NCBI GenBank assembly: GCA_003562535.1 | Contig: PWUP01000126.1 | Location: 1 to 6,634, forward strand | Length of the DNA stretch: 6,634 nucleotides | Direction of reading: 5' to 3' | Origin: Gammaproteobacteria bacterium | GTDB lineage: Bacteria; Pseudomonadota; Gammaproteobacteria; Competibacterales; Competibacteraceae | In this document: positions 5,915 to 6,634 of the stretch, in pieces | Layout: the number at the start of each line of letters is the position of its first letter | How positions within the stretch are numbered: position 1 is the first letter of the stretch | Notes under the pieces: generated by a model | Told to the model about the DNA's origin: nothing | The model's database searches: none | What the model saw: the letters and a program-made list of their open reading frames with translations, nothing else | Made by a program: the position numbers and the translations under genes

Positions 5915-6625
5915 CTAGTTACGGTTTCTAGACCCCAATACGCGCTCGACCAAGATCGCATACAGCATCACAGTGACAATCGGGAAAATCGACGCAAAGG
6001 CAATCAGACCAAAGCCGTCGATCAGCACATTACGCCCTTCAATATGCGTCGCTAGTCCAATGCCTAAGGCAGTCACCAGCGGTACGGTGACTTCCGATGT
6101 GGTCACGCCGCCCAAATCAAAGGCTAAGGCGATAATGTGCTTGGGCGCAAGCAAGGTAAGAATCACCACTAGGGTATAGCCGGCGATGACGTAGAGATGA
6201 ATCGAATCGCCGCTGATGATGCGATGTACGCCGATGGTGATGCCAATCGCCACGCCTAGCGCCACCAAAAGGCGGATGATAGAGCCTTGAATCCGGCCTT
6301 GAGCCGCTTCTTCGGCTTGCTGACCGACCGCAATCAGCGCCGGTTCCGCCATAGTGGTTGCAAAGCCGATCATAAACGCGAACAAATACAGGAAAAACAC
6401 TCCATCTAGGGCAATCAACTGCTCGGCCATGGTGCGACCAATGGGAAACAACCCCAGTTTCAAGCCCACCACAAAGGCATACAGCCCGATAATGACCAGC
6501 ACAAAACCGATGCTGACCTGATGCAGTTTAGAGATGGGCCGACGCAGTACCGCATATTGGAAAAACAGGATAACCAAGATAATCGGTGCGACATCACGCA
6601 GCATCAGCAGCAGGTCGGTCAACAT
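5915..6625 (-). CDS. DUF1538-type integral membrane protein, putative transporter
   Basis: Hydrophobic inner-membrane protein of 236 residues with about six or seven membrane segments: roughly 11-27, 36-56, 75-93, 115-136, 142-160, 178-193 and 203-225. I recognise the DUF1538 pattern: RDVAPI near the N-terminus, VVGLKLGLFPIG (52-63), AEPALIAVGQQAEEA (93-107) and DLGGVTTSEVTVP (170-182). The family is thought to be transport-related, but I know of no established substrate. Conserved-looking acidic residues E94 and E178 each follow a TT pair inside or beside membrane segments. Single-domain members often occur as adjacent pairs, so a second copy may lie upstream (beyond 6634). The start at ATG 6625 fits the usual N-terminus, but no Shine-Dalgarno is visible in the 9 bases remaining and the frame stays open to the edge, so a slightly longer protein is possible. 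Its neighbours suggest control by the PII-like and CBS proteins. Confidence 0.82.
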   Translation of the reverse strand: MLTDLLLMLRDVAPIILVILFFQYAVLRRPISKLHQVSIGFVLVIIGLYAFVVGLKLGLFPIGRTMAEQLIALDGVFFLYLFAFMIGFATTMAEPALIAVGQQAEEAAQGRIQGSIIRLLVALGVAIGITIGVHRIISGDSIHLYVIAGYTLVVILTLLAPKHIIALAFDLGGVTTSEVTVPLVTALGIGLATHIEGRNVLIDGFGLIAFASIFPIVTVMLYAILVERVLGSRNRN

Positions 6626-6634
6626 GCCAAGCAG

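Overview
The window looks like a core-chromosome segment of a gammaproteobacterium with moderately high GC. The main clue is a UvrD helicase that matches the Escherichia coli protein from memory along nearly its whole length, including the C-terminal extension. The genus cannot be named from the sequence alone. I see no insertion sequence, phage gene, tRNA, rRNA or CRISPR array, and coding density is very high.

Layout: (1) 1-2120, plus strand: uvrD, missing only about 20 N-terminal codons at the window edge. (2) 2127-4950, minus strand: a two-gene two-component operon. A membrane sensor histidine kinase (3499-4950) is followed, with an 8-nt overlap, by an NtrC-type sigma-54 activator (2127-3506). 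The operon converges on uvrD with a 6-bp gap. (3) 4951-5128: the only real intergenic region. It is divergent and holds a good sigma-70-type promoter facing right and a cluster of ATGCGC/GCGCAT sites near the kinase start. (4) 5129-5900, plus strand: a small PII-like protein and a two-CBS-domain protein, each with a clear ribosome binding site and 34 bp apart. (5) 5915-6625, minus strand: a DUF1538-type multi-spanning membrane protein, convergent with the CBS gene (14-bp gap) and reaching almost to the window end.

How the genes may work together: the kinase/regulator pair is a complete signalling unit (intact H275, D54, Walker A/B and GAFTGA loop), but its signal and target promoters are not visible here. 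The right-hand trio is the most interesting part. A PII-like protein, a CBS-pair protein and a DUF1538 membrane protein sit together, which suggests a transporter or channel controlled by soluble nucleotide- or metabolite-sensing subunits, by analogy with AmtB-GlnK and SbtA-SbtB. That link is inference. The PII-like protein lacks the usual T-loop tyrosine and the TGKxGDGK B-loop signature, so its ligand chemistry is probably not that of classical GlnB/GlnK.
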